Shown here piece after piece: positions 1 to 8,147 of a stretch of DNA of 64,000 bases. Each line of letters begins with the position of its first letter. Within the stretch, counting starts at the first letter, position 1. The position numbers and the translations under genes were made by a program. The notes under the pieces are model-generated. The model ran no database searches, was not told where the DNA came from, and saw only the letters and a list, made by a program, of their open reading frames with translations. Source of the stretch: Hyphomicrobium sp. (lineage in GTDB: Bacteria > Pseudomonadota > Alphaproteobacteria > Rhizobiales > Hyphomicrobiaceae); the NCBI RefSeq assembly GCF_019753045.1, contig NZ_JAIELN010000011.1, forward strand, positions 1-64,000, written 5' to 3'.

Positions 1-42
1 GAACGCCCGCCCCGCAAGCAACGACAGATCACGCACGTTCAT
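1..42 (-). CDS. thiG: Thiazole synthase ThiG, N-terminal fragment (partial)
   Basis: Only the first 14 codons are in the window (ATG at 42-40, reading MNVRDLSLLAGRAF). The gene runs off the left edge. The identity rests on position: it lies 48 bases downstream of the ThiS carrier on the same strand, the usual thiS-thiG order, and the 'LAGRAF' stretch resembles the start of ThiG. ThiG forms the thiazole ring of thiamine using sulfur delivered by ThiS thiocarboxylate. The fragment is too short for a firm family call. Confidence 0.45.
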   Translation of the reverse strand, partial: MNVRDLSLLAGRAF

Positions 43-90
43 TTTAACCGTAACTACTCCATTTGACCGCTGAGCATTTACCGCCCAAAC

Positions 91-309
91 TTAGCCGCCC
101 AGGCGAGCGGAAACGATCTCGACGCGGTCGCCGCTGTTCAACGCCGTCGTAGCACGCCGCGCCTCCGGCACGAACTGCCCGTTGAGCGCCGTCGCAACCT
201 TTGCCTCGCCGAGGCCCCGCTCCGCAATGAGGGCAGCAAGCGTACCGGCCTCGCTCACCGTTTTCCGGCCGTTGACGATCAACTCAGTGCTCGCTTCGTG
301 TTGTAGCAT
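91..309 (-). CDS. thiS: Sulfur carrier protein ThiS
   Basis: A 72-residue protein of ubiquitin-like ThiS size. It ends in the diagnostic Gly-Gly (codons just before the TAA at 93-91) that is adenylated and turned into a thiocarboxylate for thiazole synthesis. Other ThiS-like features are the N-terminal strand 'ELIVNGR', the central 'VATALNGQFVP' and the near-terminal 'GDRVEIV'. It lies just upstream of the thiG start. The ATG at 309 gives a short N-terminal extension (MLQHEAS) before the conserved strand, so a slightly later start cannot be excluded. The thiO gene that would normally abut it is about 3.5 kb away, separated by an opposite-strand gene. Confidence 0.85.
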   Translation of the reverse strand: MLQHEASTELIVNGRKTVSEAGTLAALIAERGLGEAKVATALNGQFVPEARRATTALNSGDRVEIVSARLGG

Positions 310-467
310 CGCTCGATTTGACCTGAGGGGCGGACATGGGCATTTAATCGCCGTTTACCAGAGCATTGGAAAGTTTTTACCGCATATAATCCGGACGGGT
401 CAAAGGGACCCGCCAATCCGCCGCAATTAGCATCTGAATCTCAGGCGTCGAAATTGAGGATCGCCCT

Positions 468-3400
468 ATGTTTTCGCGCCTGATGTCGTCTCGCCGTTTC
501 ATGCCGCTCTTCTGGAGCCAGCTTCTGGCCGCCCTGAACGACAACTTGCTGAAAAACGCCCTGGCGATGCTCGTCGTCTACAAGCTCGCAATGGAGAATG
601 GCCCAGCGCTCGGAACACTCGCGGGCGCGGCCCTCGTGCTTCCCTTCTTCGTCTTCTCCGCACTTGCCGGACAGCTCGCCGATAAGTTCGACAAGGCAAA
701 GGTCGCGGTTCGCGTTCGCCTTTTGGAAATTCCGATCGCCGTAATCGCGGCCGCCGGATTTCTTTTGCCGTCGGTGCCGCTGCTGTTTGCGGCTCTCGTC
801 CTTTTCGGCACGCTGAGCGCCTTCTTCGGACCGGTAAAATACGGATTGCTGCCGTCGCATCTCGAAACCAAGGAACTGCCATCCGGCAACGCCCTGATCG
901 AAGGTGCAACCTTCATTGCGATCCTGATCGGAACCATCGGCGGCAACCTGGCATCCGGCGGCGAAACGGAACTCATGGTCGTCGCCAGCGCGATCGTTGG
1001 CATCTCGGTGCTTGGCTGGATTTCGGCTCGCTTCATTCCGCCTGCCCCGTCCTCGGTGCCCGATCTCGTCGTCGATAGAAACGTCGTCACCTCGACCGTC
1101 ACGCTGTTGAAAGACCTGCGCGCCGACAAACGCATTTGGCAAGGCGCGCTCATCACATCGTGGTTCTGGCTTGTCGGCGCCGCAGTGCTGGCGCTGCTGC
1201 AAAACCTCATTCCGCAAACCTTGAACGGTGCGCCGTCGGTTTACACGCTGGCGCTCTTCACGTTTGCAGTTGCCGTCGCATTCGGATCGATCATTGCAGC
1301 GCGCGCCAGCACCAACCGGCCTAACCTCGCCCTCGTCCCCATCGGCGCATTGTTGATGGGGGTCTTCCTCCTCGATCTGGCGTGGGTGGCGTCCGCGATG
1401 AAACCCGCGCCGGCCCCCCTCGGCGCAATGGATGTGCTGACCTCGGTCGAAGGTCTTCATATGCTCGTCGACCTAGCAGGCATTGCAATCGCCGGCGGCC
1501 TCTTCATCGTGCCCTCGTTTGCTGCCGTGCAGGCCTGGTCGCCCGTCGAGCGCCGATCCCGCGTCATCGCCGGATGCAATGTCTTATCGGCCGCATTCAT
1601 GACGCTCGTCGGTATCGCCATCGCAGGGCTCCAGTTCGAGAAGATCCCTGTCGCGCTCCTCTATGCAGGCCTCGGAATTGCAAACCTGATCGTCGTGGTT
1701 CTGGTCCTGCGCGCGTGGGGCGCCGAGGGCGTGAAGGACGTCGTCGTCTTCATGTTCAAGACGTTCTTCGGACTTGAAGTCAGAGGCCTCGAAAACCTCC
1801 CCAAAGCGGGTGAGCGCGCAATCATCGCTCCAAACCACGTCAGCCTCCTCGATGCGGGATTGCTGAACGGGCTTCTTCCCTCTCACAGCGCTTATGCCGT
1901 CGATACCGATATCGCCAAGACGTGGTGGGCGAAGCCGTTCCTGAAGCTCGCGCAGTTCTACACCATCGATCCGACACGCCCGCTCGGCATGCGCCATCTG
2001 ATCCAGGCCGTCAAAGACGGAGCATCACTCGTAATATTCCCCGAAGGACGCCTGACCGTCACCGGCGGACTGATGAAAGTCTACGACGGCACGGCGATGA
2101 TTGCGGATAAGGCGAATGCACCCGTCATTCCCGTGCGCATCGATGGCCTCGAGCGCTCGCATTTTGGCTATCTCAGCAGCTCTCAGACAAAGAAAGTCTT
2201 GTTTCCGAAAACAACTGTCACCGTTCTCCCTCCGGTTTGGCTGAAGGTCGATCCGGCCCTCCGCGGCAAGGCGCGGCGCCAGGCGGCAGGCGCGGCATTG
2301 CAAGACATCATGACTGACTCTGCAGTGCTGACGACGCCGATCGATCAGACGCTCTTTGAAGCGCTCGTCGCGGCCCACAAGACACGCGACACCGGCAAAC
2401 CTGCAATCGAGGATCCGCTTGGAACCAAGCTCTCATACAAGAAGCTGATCGTCGGCGCGCAGGTGCTGGGAGCGAAACTCGCACCGATGCTGCCGCCGCC
2501 CGCATCGGCCGTCGGCGTGCTGCTGCCGAATTCCGCCGGCGTCGCGGTGACGTTCTTCGCACTGCAGACGATCGGACGCGTCCCCGCGATGCTCAATTTC
2601 TCGGCCGGGGCGGCCAACGTCGTCTCTGCCTGCAAGGCGGCGAACGTCTCGGTCGTACTGACGTCACGCGTCTTCGTGGAAAAGGGACACCTGGAGTCGC
2701 TCATCCAAGCCCTCGAAGCGGTCGTGCGCGTGATCTATCTCGAAGACGTGCGCCCGACGATTACGTTTGGCGATAAGCTGAAGGGCCTCGTGCAAGGCGG
2801 AAGGCCGCAAGTCAAAGCCGACTACAATGCGCCCGCAGCGATCCTATTCACATCGGGCTCCGAGGGAACGCCGAAGGGCGTAGTCCTCTCTCATCGAAAC
2901 ATTCTGGCGAACTGCGCTCAGAGCCTCACACGCGTTTCATGCAACGGCACCGACAAGGTTTTCAACGCGCTTCCGGTATTCCATTCGTTCGGCTTGACCG
3001 CAGGCCTGCTGATGCCGCTCGTCGCGGGCGTACCCGTCTATCTCTATCCGACGCCGCTACACTACCGCATCATTCCGGAGCTCGTTTATCAGTCGAACGC
3101 CACCATCATGTTCGGCACCGACACCTTCCTCGCAGGCTATGCACGCGCTGCTCATCCCTATGACTTCGCGCGCCTACGCCTCATTCTCGCAGGCGCCGAG
3201 GCGATCAAGGATCGGACGAGGCAACTCTACATGGATCGGTTTGGCGTCCGTATTCTCGAAGGCTACGGCGTGACGGAAACAGCGCCCGTGCTCGCGATTA
3301 ACACGCCGCTTGCGAATAAGGCCGGCAGCGTCGGCCGCCTGTCGCCACTGATGGAAGCGCGCCTCGATCCCGTTCCCGGCATAGAGACCGGCGGCCGCCT

Positions 3401-3914
3401 CTACGTGCGCGGACCCAACGTGATGCTCGGTTATTATCGCGCTGAAAACCCAGGTGTCCTCGAACCGCCAACGGACGGCTGGCATGACACGGGCGACATC
3501 GTCGACATCGATCCGCAGGGATTCATAACGATCAAAGGCCGCGCCAAGCGGTTCGCCAAGATCGGCGGCGAAATGATTTCGCTTTCCGCCGTGGAGGCAT
3601 TGGCCGCCGAGCTTTGGCCGCACCAGATAACGGTCGTCGTCGCGCTCCCCGATCCGCGAAAAGGCGAGCGCCTGGCGCTGCTGACGACCGATCCGAATTG
3701 TACGCGCGACGTGTTCGCTCAGTTCGTGCGCAGAAAAGGCGTAAGCGAGCTTACGACGCCCGCGGACATTCTGGTCGTTCCGAAAATTCCGCTGCTCGGC
3801 TCAGGCAAGCCCGATTACGTCGCCGCGCTCGACCTCGCGAAGCAAACGTTGGCGGCTAAGGCAAGCCCCTCAGGGAGCAGCGAACAAAGGCCCCTCACGC
3901 CGGTTGTCGGATAG
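468..3914 (+). CDS. Fused lysophospholipid transporter / acyltransferase / acyl-ACP synthetase (LplT-Aas type)
   Basis: A 1148-residue protein that looks like three domains in one chain. Residues about 1-410 are an MFS transporter related to LplT (start 'MPLFWSQLLAALNDNLLKN'). Residues about 425-630 are a PlsC-type acyltransferase with N-H-x4-D (H457, D462) and FPEGR (524-528). Residues about 640-1130 are an AMP-forming ligase with the nucleotide loop TSGSEGTPKG (795-804) and 'GYGVTETAP'. In E. coli LplT and Aas are separate proteins that flip lysophospholipids inward and re-acylate them; the fusion should do both jobs in the inner membrane. The ATG at 468 follows a GAGGA. Its last 45 bases overlap the 3' end of thiO on the other strand. 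Confidence 0.88.
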   Translation: MFSRLMSSRRFMPLFWSQLLAALNDNLLKNALAMLVVYKLAMENGPALGTLAGAALVLPFFVFSALAGQLADKFDKAKVAVRVRLLEIPIAVIAAAGFLLPSVPLLFAALVLFGTLSAFFGPVKYGLLPSHLETKELPSGNALIEGATFIAILIGTIGGNLASGGETELMVVASAIVGISVLGWISARFIPPAPSSVPDLVVDRNVVTSTVTLLKDLRADKRIWQGALITSWFWLVGAAVLALLQNLIPQTLNGAPSVYTLALFTFAVAVAFGSIIAARASTNRPNLALVPIGALLMGVFLLDLAWVASAMKPAPAPLGAMDVLTSVEGLHMLVDLAGIAIAGGLFIVPSFAAVQAWSPVERRSRVIAGCNVLSAAFMTLVGIAIAGLQFEKIPVALLYAGLGIANLIVVVLVLRAWGAEGVKDVVVFMFKTFFGLEVRGLENLPKAGERAIIAPNHVSLLDAGLLNGLLPSHSAYAVDTDIAKTWWAKPFLKLAQFYTIDPTRPLGMRHLIQAVKDGASLVIFPEGRLTVTGGLMKVYDGTAMIADKANAPVIPVRIDGLERSHFGYLSSSQTKKVLFPKTTVTVLPPVWLKVDPALRGKARRQAAGAALQDIMTDSAVLTTPIDQTLFEALVAAHKTRDTGKPAIEDPLGTKLSYKKLIVGAQVLGAKLAPMLPPPASAVGVLLPNSAGVAVTFFALQTIGRVPAMLNFSAGAANVVSACKAANVSVVLTSRVFVEKGHLESLIQALEAVVRVIYLEDVRPTITFGDKLKGLVQGGRPQVKADYNAPAAILFTSGSEGTPKGVVLSHRNILANCAQSLTRVSCNGTDKVFNALPVFHSFGLTAGLLMPLVAGVPVYLYPTPLHYRIIPELVYQSNATIMFGTDTFLAGYARAAHPYDFARLRLILAGAEAIKDRTRQLYMDRFGVRILEGYGVTETAPVLAINTPLANKAGSVGRLSPLMEARLDPVPGIETGGRLYVRGPNVMLGYYRAENPGVLEPPTDGWHDTGDIVDIDPQGFITIKGRAKRFAKIGGEMISLSAVEALAAELWPHQITVVVALPDPRKGERLALLTTDPNCTRDVFAQFVRRKGVSELTTPADILVVPKIPLLGSGKPDYVAALDLAKQTLAAKASPSGSSEQRPLTPVVG

Positions 3915-4868
3915 ATACCCGGCAACGGCTTGAGCAAGCACCGGCGCCAGCAGGAACCCGTGCCGGTACGCACCGTTGACGCGGATCACGCGCCCCGCGT
4001 CCTCGACGATGATCCGCGGCACGTTATCGGAGAAAGCTGGCCTGACCCCCGCGCCCATCTCGAGAACGGATGCCTCCCCGAACGCCGGATGCAGCGCATA
4101 GGCCGAGCCGAGCAGATCAAGCGCCGATCGGAGTGACATCGGACCATCGTCTTCCCGCTCGATGACGGTCGCGCCGACGACAAACCGCCCATCGCCCTGC
4201 GGCACGACGTAGATCGGCTGACGCGGATGCAGGACGCGAACCGGGCGCGACAAGCTCACATCGCTCGTTTGAATGAGAACGCGCTCGCCGCGCACACCCC
4301 TGAGCGTCGGTAGATCTTCGTGGGCGCCGATCCCCCGGCAATCGATCGCAACATCTTCAGCGGTGCCGTCCCAACGACACTCGAAAGAAACATCCGCACC
4401 GAGCAAGCGAAGCTGATCGACGAGCCAGCTCATCGCCTTTTGCGCATCGACGTGCGCTTCGCTCTCGAAATAAAGCCCGCGCTCAAATCGGCCGGCAAGC
4501 GACGGCTCGAGATCTGCAATCCGCGGCCCCGCAACGGCCGCGTGCCCTTCCGTCATGTTGGCAAAGCGCGCGAGATCCCCCGCATCGCGCGCATGCGCAA
4601 CAACCAGCGTTCCATTGCTGACCGTACCGGGATAGGACTCGCGCCATAGGCGAAGCCCCTCCCGGCCAAGATCGCGAACGCTGAGCGGCGCACCTTCGGC
4701 CTCGCACTCAGGTGCGATCATAGCCCCCGCCCAACGGCTCGACGATCGCGCGAACGGATCGCTGCCCGCCTCGATCAGGCGTACGCGATATCCGGCCCGC
4801 GCCAAGGCAAACGCTTGCCAAAGGCCGAATATGCCGGCGCCGACGACGAGAATGGAGGGCTTGCTCAA
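3870..4868 (-). CDS. thiO: Glycine oxidase ThiO (FAD-dependent)
   Basis: A 332-residue FAD oxidoreductase of the DAO/ThiO family. The N-terminus has the Rossmann motif 'VVGAGIFGLWQAFALA' followed by the acidic strand end 'VRLIEAG', and the C-terminus has 'VNGAYRHGFLLAPVLA', typical of the family. ThiO oxidises glycine to the imine used by ThiG for the thiazole ring. It shares strand with thiS and thiG at the window's left edge, so these are probably remnants of one thi cluster now separated by the LplT-Aas fusion. The 3' ends of thiO and that gene overlap by 45 bases, which makes transcriptional interference between them possible. No TPP-riboswitch signature was seen upstream. Confidence 0.85.
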   Translation of the reverse strand: MSKPSILVVGAGIFGLWQAFALARAGYRVRLIEAGSDPFARSSSRWAGAMIAPECEAEGAPLSVRDLGREGLRLWRESYPGTVSNGTLVVAHARDAGDLARFANMTEGHAAVAGPRIADLEPSLAGRFERGLYFESEAHVDAQKAMSWLVDQLRLLGADVSFECRWDGTAEDVAIDCRGIGAHEDLPTLRGVRGERVLIQTSDVSLSRPVRVLHPRQPIYVVPQGDGRFVVGATVIEREDDGPMSLRSALDLLGSAYALHPAFGEASVLEMGAGVRPAFSDNVPRIIVEDAGRVIRVNGAYRHGFLLAPVLAQAVAGYLSDNRREGPLFAAP

Positions 4869-4905
4869 GGTCGAAACTCTTCAGGACGTTTCGCTTCCTC
4901 TAGCA

Positions 4906-6648
4906 TCAATCGCCGATAGCGACACCCTCGCGGCGCGGATCGGCCCCACCTTCGAGACGGCCGTCGCGCCGGACGATCATGTTCACGCCGGACGTCATCG
5001 TCGCCCCCGAGACCGTCTGGCCGTAGGACGTCAGTTCGTATGCCGGCCACACGATTGGCAGGGAATATTCGATCAGGAAGGGTCCGCCCTGACTGCCGAA
5101 ATTCGTCAGCGACGCGGCTTGCTGCGCGTCGAGGCCCCAATCCAGTACGGCGACAAGGGCCTTCACGACGTAGAGGATAATCTGCGAACCGCCCGGCGAA
5201 CCGGTAACGATCTCGGGCGTGCCATCCGGAGCCAGAACGATAGTCGGCGCCATCGAGCTTCTCGGCCGCTTTCCGCCCTCTATCCGATTGGCCACGACCA
5301 TGCCGTTCGCATCAACCGGCACGAATGAGAAGTCCGTCAGCTCGTTGTTGAGAAGAAAACCTTTCGCCCAAAGGTGCGAGCCGAACGCGCTTTCGATCGT
5401 CGCCGTCATCGACACCGCGTTGCCGTCGCCATCGACGATCGAAACCTGCGTTGTACCCGGCACTTCGTACGTCGCATCTTGACCGAACGACTTTTTGGCA
5501 AGACCCGGCGGCAATCCGGGCTCGGCCTTCGCCATCGCCTTCTTGGGATCGATGAGCTTCCGCCGCTCGGCAAGATAAGCGTCATCGAGCAATCCGGTCG
5601 GCACCGCACCCCGATCCGGATCGGCGATGTACATATTGCGATCGGCAAAGGCGAGCTTCTCCGCCTCGCCAATGATCTGCAAAGCCGGTGCCGTCATCAG
5701 CGCCGATGCGCCCTGTACCTGAGAAAACGGCTCGATGAGTTTCAGCACCGCGCCGACGGTGAGTGCGCCCGACGAGGGCGGCCCGACGCTGCAAACCTGC
5801 CGGCTGCGATAGGCGACACAAACCGGCTCGCGCTCCTTCATGCTATAGGCCGCAAGATCATCGGCGCTCAAATCACCGGGTATGGTGTGCGCTTCTCTGA
5901 CGGCCTTGACCATCGCGTCCGCAATGTCGCCGGTGTAAAACGCATCGGGCCCGCGCTCTGCAATCGTCCTGAGCGTCACCGCGTATTCGGGATTTTTGAG
6001 CAGCGATCCTGCAGCCCTCGGCGTGATGCCGCCCACATAGAAATACGAGCGCGCATCAGGCGCGAACCTTTCCGCGCTTTCGGATTGCAGAAGAACGCTG
6101 AGCCGCGGCGATACGGGGAATCCATTCTCGGCTAGCTTTATCGCCGGCACGAAGAGCTTCGCCCACGGCAGCTTCCCGTATTTCTCGTGTGCAGCATGAA
6201 GCGCGCGAAGCAGGCCCGGCACGCCGACGCTCAAGCCCGAGTTCACAGCCTCCTCGAACTTCATCGGCTTCCCGTCCTTGAGAAAACGGTCGGGCCGCGC
6301 CGCAGCCGGCGCCGTTTCGCGGCCATCGAACGTCGTCATCGAACGCGTTTTGGCATCCCACAAGGTAATGAACGCGCCGCCGCCGAGACCTGATGACTGC
6401 GGCTCCACAAGGCCGAGCACCAGCTCCGTCGCAATCGCTGCATCAATTGCGGATCCGCCTTGCCGCAATATTACGCGGCCCGCCTCAGCGGCCAGGGGCT
6501 CTGCAGCAACGACCATGTGCTGCTGAGCGACGACGAGAGATTTCTCGCGCCTGCCCGACGCACCTTCAGGAACCGGCCGGAATTCCTGCGCCGACGCCGT
6601 GACTGCGACAATCGAGCACAAAACCGCGAGCAGAATTCTCAAAGTCAT
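4906..6648 (-). CDS. ggt: Gamma-glutamyltransferase (periplasmic)
   Basis: About 580 residues from the ATG at 6648, which follows GGGGA and begins a clear signal peptide (MTLRILLAVLCSIVAVTASA). A longer in-frame start at 6750 would add 34 residues before the signal peptide and is disfavoured. Family motifs include 'QPQSSGLGGG'-like sequence ('EPQSSGLGGGAF'), the autocatalytic cleavage site 'VPGTTQVSIVD', where the Thr becomes the N-terminal nucleophile of the small subunit, and the late 'TGSPGGSQI'. The enzyme cleaves glutathione and other gamma-glutamyl compounds in the periplasm. It is transcribed away from a cupin gene. A link to glutathione or sulfur recycling is plausible but not shown by context. 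Confidence 0.93.
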   Translation of the reverse strand: MTLRILLAVLCSIVAVTASAQEFRPVPEGASGRREKSLVVAQQHMVVAAEPLAAEAGRVILRQGGSAIDAAIATELVLGLVEPQSSGLGGGAFITLWDAKTRSMTTFDGRETAPAAARPDRFLKDGKPMKFEEAVNSGLSVGVPGLLRALHAAHEKYGKLPWAKLFVPAIKLAENGFPVSPRLSVLLQSESAERFAPDARSYFYVGGITPRAAGSLLKNPEYAVTLRTIAERGPDAFYTGDIADAMVKAVREAHTIPGDLSADDLAAYSMKEREPVCVAYRSRQVCSVGPPSSGALTVGAVLKLIEPFSQVQGASALMTAPALQIIGEAEKLAFADRNMYIADPDRGAVPTGLLDDAYLAERRKLIDPKKAMAKAEPGLPPGLAKKSFGQDATYEVPGTTQVSIVDGDGNAVSMTATIESAFGSHLWAKGFLLNNELTDFSFVPVDANGMVVANRIEGGKRPRSSMAPTIVLAPDGTPEIVTGSPGGSQIILYVVKALVAVLDWGLDAQQAASLTNFGSQGGPFLIEYSLPIVWPAYELTSYGQTVSGATMTSGVNMIVRRDGRLEGGADPRREGVAIGD

Positions 6649-6752
6649 GAAATCCCCGATGATGAGCCGAACAAGCGAAGCAATCGACGAACCGCAAAAA
6701 GCAAAGATTAACGTCCGTACACTATTTATGCGCAAAAACATGGGTGGCAACG

Positions 6753-7202
6753 ATGTCTCTTACCATAAGCAAAAAAGTCCTACTGGCACTGTCCGCGCCT
6801 GCGCTCTTCGCCCTCGGCGCCGCAACAGCGATGGCGCTCGCGCCATCGATAACGTTCACGCCCCTGCTTGAAACGTCGAGAACGGTTGCGGATGAGCCGA
6901 TCGTTTATCCGACCGGCGCACCCGCGAAGATCACCGCCGGATATATCGATGTGCCGCCGGGCGCCTCCACTGGCTGGCATCAGCACGGTATTCCTCTCGT
7001 TGGGATGGTTATGGAAGGCGAGCTGACGGTCGATTACGGAAACAAGGGCAAGCGCACCTATAAGCCGGGCGATACCTTCGTCGAAGCGATCCACCAGACG
7101 CACCAGGGCACCAACATGGGGACTAGCCCTCTCCGGCTTCTGGCCATTTTCATCGGCGCGGAAGGCATGCCGACCTCGATCCCGGAAAAGGCCCCGGAAT
7201 AG
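6753..7202 (+). CDS. Secreted cupin-domain protein
   Basis: About 149 residues from ATG 6753 (a GTG three codons earlier at 6744 is the alternative). The start is an N-terminal signal or anchor segment rich in Ala/Leu to about residue 32. A single cupin fold follows, with 'GWHQHGIPLVGMV' (metal-type His pair) and 'YKPGDTFVEAIHQTHQGTN'. The histidines fit a mononuclear metal site, but the substrate cannot be read from sequence. It is divergent from ggt across about 100 bases and convergent with a second, unrelated cupin gene 14 bases downstream. Confidence 0.75.
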   Translation: MSLTISKKVLLALSAPALFALGAATAMALAPSITFTPLLETSRTVADEPIVYPTGAPAKITAGYIDVPPGASTGWHQHGIPLVGMVMEGELTVDYGNKGKRTYKPGDTFVEAIHQTHQGTNMGTSPLRLLAIFIGAEGMPTSIPEKAPE

Positions 7203-7216
7203 ATCCGCACGCAGAT

Positions 7217-7642
7217 TTAATAGCTCTGCTGAACGAAGCTTTCCGGCGTGCCATCCTCCGGATTGACGAAAATGACGTCCTTCGGATCGCGCCGTGGCGT
7301 ATCGACCGACAGAAAAACAACCGGCTCTTCGATGATCTCCGGCAGGGCGTGAACCGTTCCCTTCTCGAAGAACAGCAATTGCCCGGGACCGAACTCCCCG
7401 ATCGTCGAGGCGTCGCCCATCCAGAAGGTGCCGCGCCCCGAAAACACATAGAGGTATTCATCGCACGTCGCGTGATAATGCGGCGGTGTCGGCTTGTAGA
7501 CGCGAAAGACTCGGGCGCTAGCCGCTTCGCGATTTGTCAGATAGCGGTCGACAAGCAGCGTCGTCGCGGATGACGGAAACGACGCAGCGACCTCGCCGAT
7601 ATCGAACCGGCCAACGCTCGCCTGTTGCGCTTTCTCGTCCAT
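7217..7642 (-). CDS. Cytoplasmic cupin-domain protein
   Basis: A 141-residue single-domain cupin without a signal peptide. 'TPPHYHATCDEYLYVFSGRGTFWMG' provides the first cupin motif (two His and a Glu) and 'FGPGQLLFFEKGTVHALPE' the second, ending in the expected His. Such proteins include sugar isomerases, dioxygenase-like enzymes and ligand sensors; nothing here decides between them. The ATG at 7642 gives a compact N-terminus. Its 3' end faces the secreted cupin on the plus strand with only 14 bases between the stop codons. Confidence 0.72.
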   Translation of the reverse strand: MDEKAQQASVGRFDIGEVAASFPSSATTLLVDRYLTNREAASARVFRVYKPTPPHYHATCDEYLYVFSGRGTFWMGDASTIGEFGPGQLLFFEKGTVHALPEIIEEPVVFLSVDTPRRDPKDVIFVNPEDGTPESFVQQSY

Positions 7643-7821
7643 GTGCTCGACCTCATTTCAATTATCACGAATTCGTAAGGTTCGCCGCTCCGCCCGCCCG
7701 TTCAGTGGCAATTCCGGCACGCCCCTCTATTCCTTTGTGCATACCATAACGAGTCCGCCTGTCCTTCGGTTGAACCCTCGACTAATTTCCGGCCGGAAGA
7801 CGGGACCATCTGGAGGGGCAA

Positions 7822-8079
7822 ATGCGCTCATTGAAACTCGGCGTCGCTGCGGCTGCGGTGATGGCGGCACTTTCCGCGACAGCTCAAGCCGGCGATTGCG
7901 TCCGCGTCGGAGCGATTGGCGATGGGCTGACGCACGACCTCGCGGTTATCATGTCGACGCACGGCTTGGCGAACATCATCGAAGCCAAGGGCCGGTCGCC
8001 GAAGGGCGCGGTCCACACGTCCTGCACGCCGGGCACGTTCGGCACCCAGTGCCAGTCGTCGCAGATGGCCTGCAAGTAA
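7822..8079 (+). CDS. Small secreted cysteine-containing protein of unknown function
   Basis: An 85-residue protein with an obvious signal peptide (MRSLKLGVAAAAVMAALSATAQA, cleavage after about residue 23). A mature part of about 62 residues follows, with four cysteines (GDC at its start, then 'HTSCTPG', 'TQCQSS', 'MACK' at the end). An even number of Cys in an exported protein suggests two disulfides. GGAGGGG lies seven bases before the ATG, a strong ribosome site, and a good intrinsic terminator follows the stop, so it looks like a free-standing expressed gene. I do not recognise the family. Confidence 0.7.
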   Translation: MRSLKLGVAAAAVMAALSATAQAGDCVRVGAIGDGLTHDLAVIMSTHGLANIIEAKGRSPKGAVHTSCTPGTFGTQCQSSQMACK

Positions 8080-8110
8080 CAAGACGCTCTGAATTTCGAG
8101 GGCTAACGAG

Positions 8111-8144
8111 CATCATCGTGCGGAACTCCGCACGGTGATGTTTT
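8111..8144 (+). terminator. Intrinsic terminator after the small secreted protein gene
   Basis: A 14-base stem (catcatcgtgcgga against tccgcacggtgatg, one G.T pair) closes a two- to four-base loop and is followed by TTTTC on the plus strand. It lies 31 bases after the stop at 8079. dnaE2 ends at 8148 on the other strand, but there is no T-run on that side. Confidence 0.8.
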
Positions 8145-8147
8145 CAT

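Noticed and set aside
441-1460. 339-codon minus-strand frame opposite the LplT domain
   Set aside because: Composition is Arg/Gln/Glu-rich with no domain; the plus strand encodes an obvious MFS transporter.
4869-4905. TPP riboswitch upstream of thiO
   Set aside because: The gap is only 37 bases to the ggt stop and shows none of the conserved TPP-aptamer segments.
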